A DNA stretch of 8,284 bases from an uncultured Oscillospiraceae bacterium. GTDB lineage: Bacteria; Bacillota; Clostridia; Oscillospirales; Oscillospiraceae. The position numbers and the translations under genes are program-made. Below the pieces are notes generated by a model, which saw only the letters and a program-made list of their open reading frames with translations, made no database searches and was not told the origin of the DNA. The stretch is taken from assembly GCA_905233595.1 (NCBI GenBank), contig CAJOFI010000038.1, forward strand, positions 1 to 8,284, written 5' to 3'. Positions 6,942-8,284 of the stretch are shown here, piece by piece (the first letter of the stretch is position 1; each line of letters begins with the position of its first letter).

Positions 6942-7837
6942 CCCTCCACGTCCTTTCCGAACCAGTCCTCGGCCTTGAAGAGCAGGGCGATCAGCACCAC
7001 CATGACGAGCGCCATCACCACCGCCGCGGCGGAGAGCTTCTGGTAATCGAGGGATTTGAAGGTGTTGTTCATAAAGTGCTGGAGCATATAGAGCGTCTCA
7101 TAGGGGTAGTCCCCGGTGAGCAGATAGACCTCGCGGAAGACCTTGAAGGAGTTGATGAGCGAGAGGATCGTCACAAACAGCACCGTCGGCGAGAGGTAGC
7201 GCAGCTTGATCTCAAAGAACTTGTACCACTCGCTCGCGCCCTCCACGTCCGCGACCTCGAGCAGCTCCTTGGGGATGTTGGCAAGCCCCGCCATGAAAAG
7301 GATCATGTTATAGCCGAGGTTCTTCCACAGAAAGAGGATGATGACCACGATCTGGCTGTACTCGGTCTGGAACCAGTCGATCTTATCCGCGCCGAAGAGC
7401 GCGAGAAACTCGTTGACGGTGCCGTTGTAGTTAAACAGCACCTGCCAGATGAGCACCACCGAGGCCACCGGCACCATCATGGGGCTTAAAAAGAAGGTGC
7501 GAAACTGGCTCTTGAGCGGGATGCGCGCCTCGAGCAGCAGCGCCAGCACGATGGCAAGCACCACCGCGAGCGGCACCGCCAGCGCCGAGAACGTAAGCGT
7601 ATTCTTCGCCGCCATGAGAAAGGCGGAGTTTTGAAAGAGCCTGATGAAGTTCTCAAGCCCCACGAAGTTCCGGGAGCCCACGCCGTCGATCAGCGAATAA
7701 TAGACCACCACGCCGAAGGGCACGATGAAGAACACCGCCACGCCCAGCAGGCTCGGCGAGAGAAAGCAGAGGCTCTGCAGAAAGTCCCGGAAGCGGTCGT
7801 TGAATTTTAAGCTTTGCTTCTCCATAAATGTAACCAT
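6938..7837 (-). CDS. Carbohydrate ABC importer permease, UgpA/MalF type
   Basis: First membrane subunit of the sugar-type ABC importer. It has hydrophobic segments at about 24-48, 80-102, 116-136, 163-184, 217-235 and 268-287. The EAA loop reads ELLEVADVEGASEWYKFFEIKLRYLSP (about 191-217), typical of the MalF/UgpA/LplB group. The N-terminal LSPSLLGVAVFFIVPF also fits this group. The start is uncertain. The frame is open to an ATG at 7897, but that lies upstream of the likely promoter, so ATG 7837 (299 residues) is used; ATG 7825 (295 residues, beginning MEKQSLKF) is an equally fair choice. Neither has a clear ribosome site. It is the first gene of the four-gene minus-strand unit and overlaps the next gene by four bases. 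Confidence 0.88.
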   Translation of the reverse strand: MVTFMEKQSLKFNDRFRDFLQSLCFLSPSLLGVAVFFIVPFGVVVYYSLIDGVGSRNFVGLENFIRLFQNSAFLMAAKNTLTFSALAVPLAVVLAIVLALLLEARIPLKSQFRTFFLSPMMVPVASVVLIWQVLFNYNGTVNEFLALFGADKIDWFQTEYSQIVVIILFLWKNLGYNMILFMAGLANIPKELLEVADVEGASEWYKFFEIKLRYLSPTVLFVTILSLINSFKVFREVYLLTGDYPYETLYMLQHFMNNTFKSLDYQKLSAAAVVMALVMVVLIALLFKAEDWFGKDVEG

Positions 7838-7868
7838 TTCGTAACATATTGTGCTTCCAAACGGCGAT

Positions 7869-7897
7869 ATTATACAACATACGGAACTTTCCCGCAA
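7869..7897 (-). promoter_or_regulatory. Probable promoter of the permease-adaptor operon
   Basis: A consensus TATAAT (7874-7869, minus strand) lies 17 bp downstream of a weak -35, TTGCGG (7897-7892). Transcription would begin near 7862, about 25 bases before the ATG at 7837. The weak -35 suggests that an activator may be needed, but no operator was identified. Confidence 0.6.
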
Positions 7898-8045
7898 GCT
7901 TTCTCCGCCCGATCTTAAGGAATCTAAAGGAAAATTAAGAAATAGGGGCTTTGAAAAAACTCCGTTTTTTCAAAGCCCCTATTTAGGAACTGTTCCGAAA
8001 TAACTTGTGCAATCTGACTTGCCTTTTTCACCTGTAGCTTCGTTG
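7898..8045. other. Non-coding AT-rich gap with remnant-like sequence
   Basis: This gap lies between the truncated transporter ATPase and the permease operon. It contains the 21-bp-stem hairpin (listed separately), a GGAACTGTTCC palindrome (7986-7996), and sequence continuous with the foreign-looking tail of the ATPase gene. On the minus strand one short frame reads through the area with text such as DLTTKLQVKKASQIAQVISE, and another reads FDNEATGEKGKSDCTSYFG. Neither has a start or a family that could be assigned. It looks like a dispersed repeat or insertion remnant rather than a gene. Confidence 0.45.
7940..7984 (-). terminator. Perfect 21-bp-stem hairpin, probable terminator
   Basis: Positions 7940-7960 and 7964-7984 are perfect reverse complements around a three-base loop, with a core GGGGCTTTGAAAAAAC. 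Read on the minus strand, the stem is followed by CTTAATTTTCC, a moderately T-rich tail. It would thus end transcripts from the upstream ATPase before the permease promoter. The arms contain internal A6/T6 runs, so the structure could also act on the plus strand or represent the inverted repeat of a small element. Confidence 0.6.
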
Positions 8046-8284
8046 TCAAATCTTGAAATACACAAAGTATTCCTGCGATAGCCCCCGGCGCTTCTCGCCC
8101 TTCACGTCGAAGATGACGCGGCCGCGATCCATCATGATCGTGCGGCTGCCGAGGTCGAGCGCGGACTGCATGTTGTGCGTCACCATGAGGCAGGTGAGGC
8201 GGTTTTCCGCGACGACCTGCTCTGTGATGCCGAGCACCTTCTCCGCCGAGGCGGGGTCGAGCGCTGCGGTGTGCTCGTCGAGCA
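8046..8284 (-). pseudogene. ABC transporter ATPase (COG1101 type), C-terminal fragment with replaced tail
   Basis: ATP-hydrolysing subunit resembling the COG1101 group, often found with TrpX/TrpY-like (ABC substrate-binding protein plus permease) transporters. The 5' part is outside the window. The 78 visible residues begin at the Walker B/D-loop LDEHTAALDP, followed by the H-loop in LMVTHNMQSALDLGSRTIMM (32-51) and DRGRVIFDVKGEKRRGL (52-68). Family members normally continue with a tail of about 20-30 residues after KRxGL (recalled as TVEDLL...DRMLL-like). Here the frame instead reads SQEYFVYFKI and stops, and the DNA becomes AT-rich from about 8078. The catalytic motifs in view are intact, so the truncated enzyme may still work; pseudogene status is an inference. 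It is separated from the permease operon by a hairpin and a new promoter, so it is probably not that operon's ATPase. Confidence 0.7.

Noticed and set aside
5838..7046. A 402-residue plus-strand open frame
   Set aside because: It is an antisense shadow over the adaptor and permease genes. Its composition is dominated by His, Asp, Arg and Gln, with no domain and no ribosome site.
7838..7897. ATG at 7897 as the start of the first permease
   Set aside because: It lies upstream of the TATAAT promoter and would add a Cys/Ser-rich N-terminus not typical of the family.
7986..7996. GGAACTGTTCC as a LexA-type box
   Set aside because: The half-site spacing is one base, not the four expected of Firmicute LexA boxes (GAACnnnnGTTC), and no SOS gene is adjacent.

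Overview
The window looks like a GC-rich Firmicute, probably a gut-type Clostridia/Oscillospiraceae relative. This is an inference from four things: strong GGAGG ribosome sites, perfect sigma-A promoters, a COG1101-type transporter ATPase, and an HlyD-like adaptor beside carbohydrate ABC permeases. No rRNA, tRNA, CRISPR array or complete insertion sequence is visible.

Layout. (1) Positions 1-920, minus strand: the N-terminal third of a copper-type P1B ATPase. Its own promoter lies just upstream, next to a 16-bp inverted repeat that could be an operator. (2) Positions 1031-3079, plus strand: a perfect TTGTCA-17-TATAAT promoter, a leader with an 11-bp hairpin and a 10-bp direct repeat, rsmI (16S rRNA 2'-O-methyltransferase), and five bases later a METTL25/GSTCD-like SAM methyltransferase. 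(3) About 3080-3277: an AT-richer segment that looks foreign. The methyltransferase (plus) and a convergent membrane protein (minus) both enter it without reaching a stop codon. (4) Positions 7837 down to about 3278, minus strand: a tight four-gene unit with its own promoter. It encodes two carbohydrate-importer-type ABC permeases, a long coiled-coil membrane fusion (HlyD/MacA-like) protein, and a two-TM protein with a MacB-like extracytoplasmic domain. No ATPase or solute-binding protein is present. (5) About 7898-8078: a non-coding AT-rich segment with a perfect 21-bp-stem hairpin. (6) Positions 8046-8284, minus strand: the C-terminal part of a COG1101-type ABC ATPase whose normal tail has been replaced.

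The two most notable points are these. The four-gene unit combines importer permeases with an export-type adaptor and a MacB-like domain protein, which is not a standard transporter layout. The block carrying it is also bounded on both sides by AT-rich segments at which three genes lose their expected 3' ends. That could reflect repeat-mediated rearrangement, a mobile cassette, or an assembly misjoin at dispersed repeats. The sequence alone cannot tell these apart.
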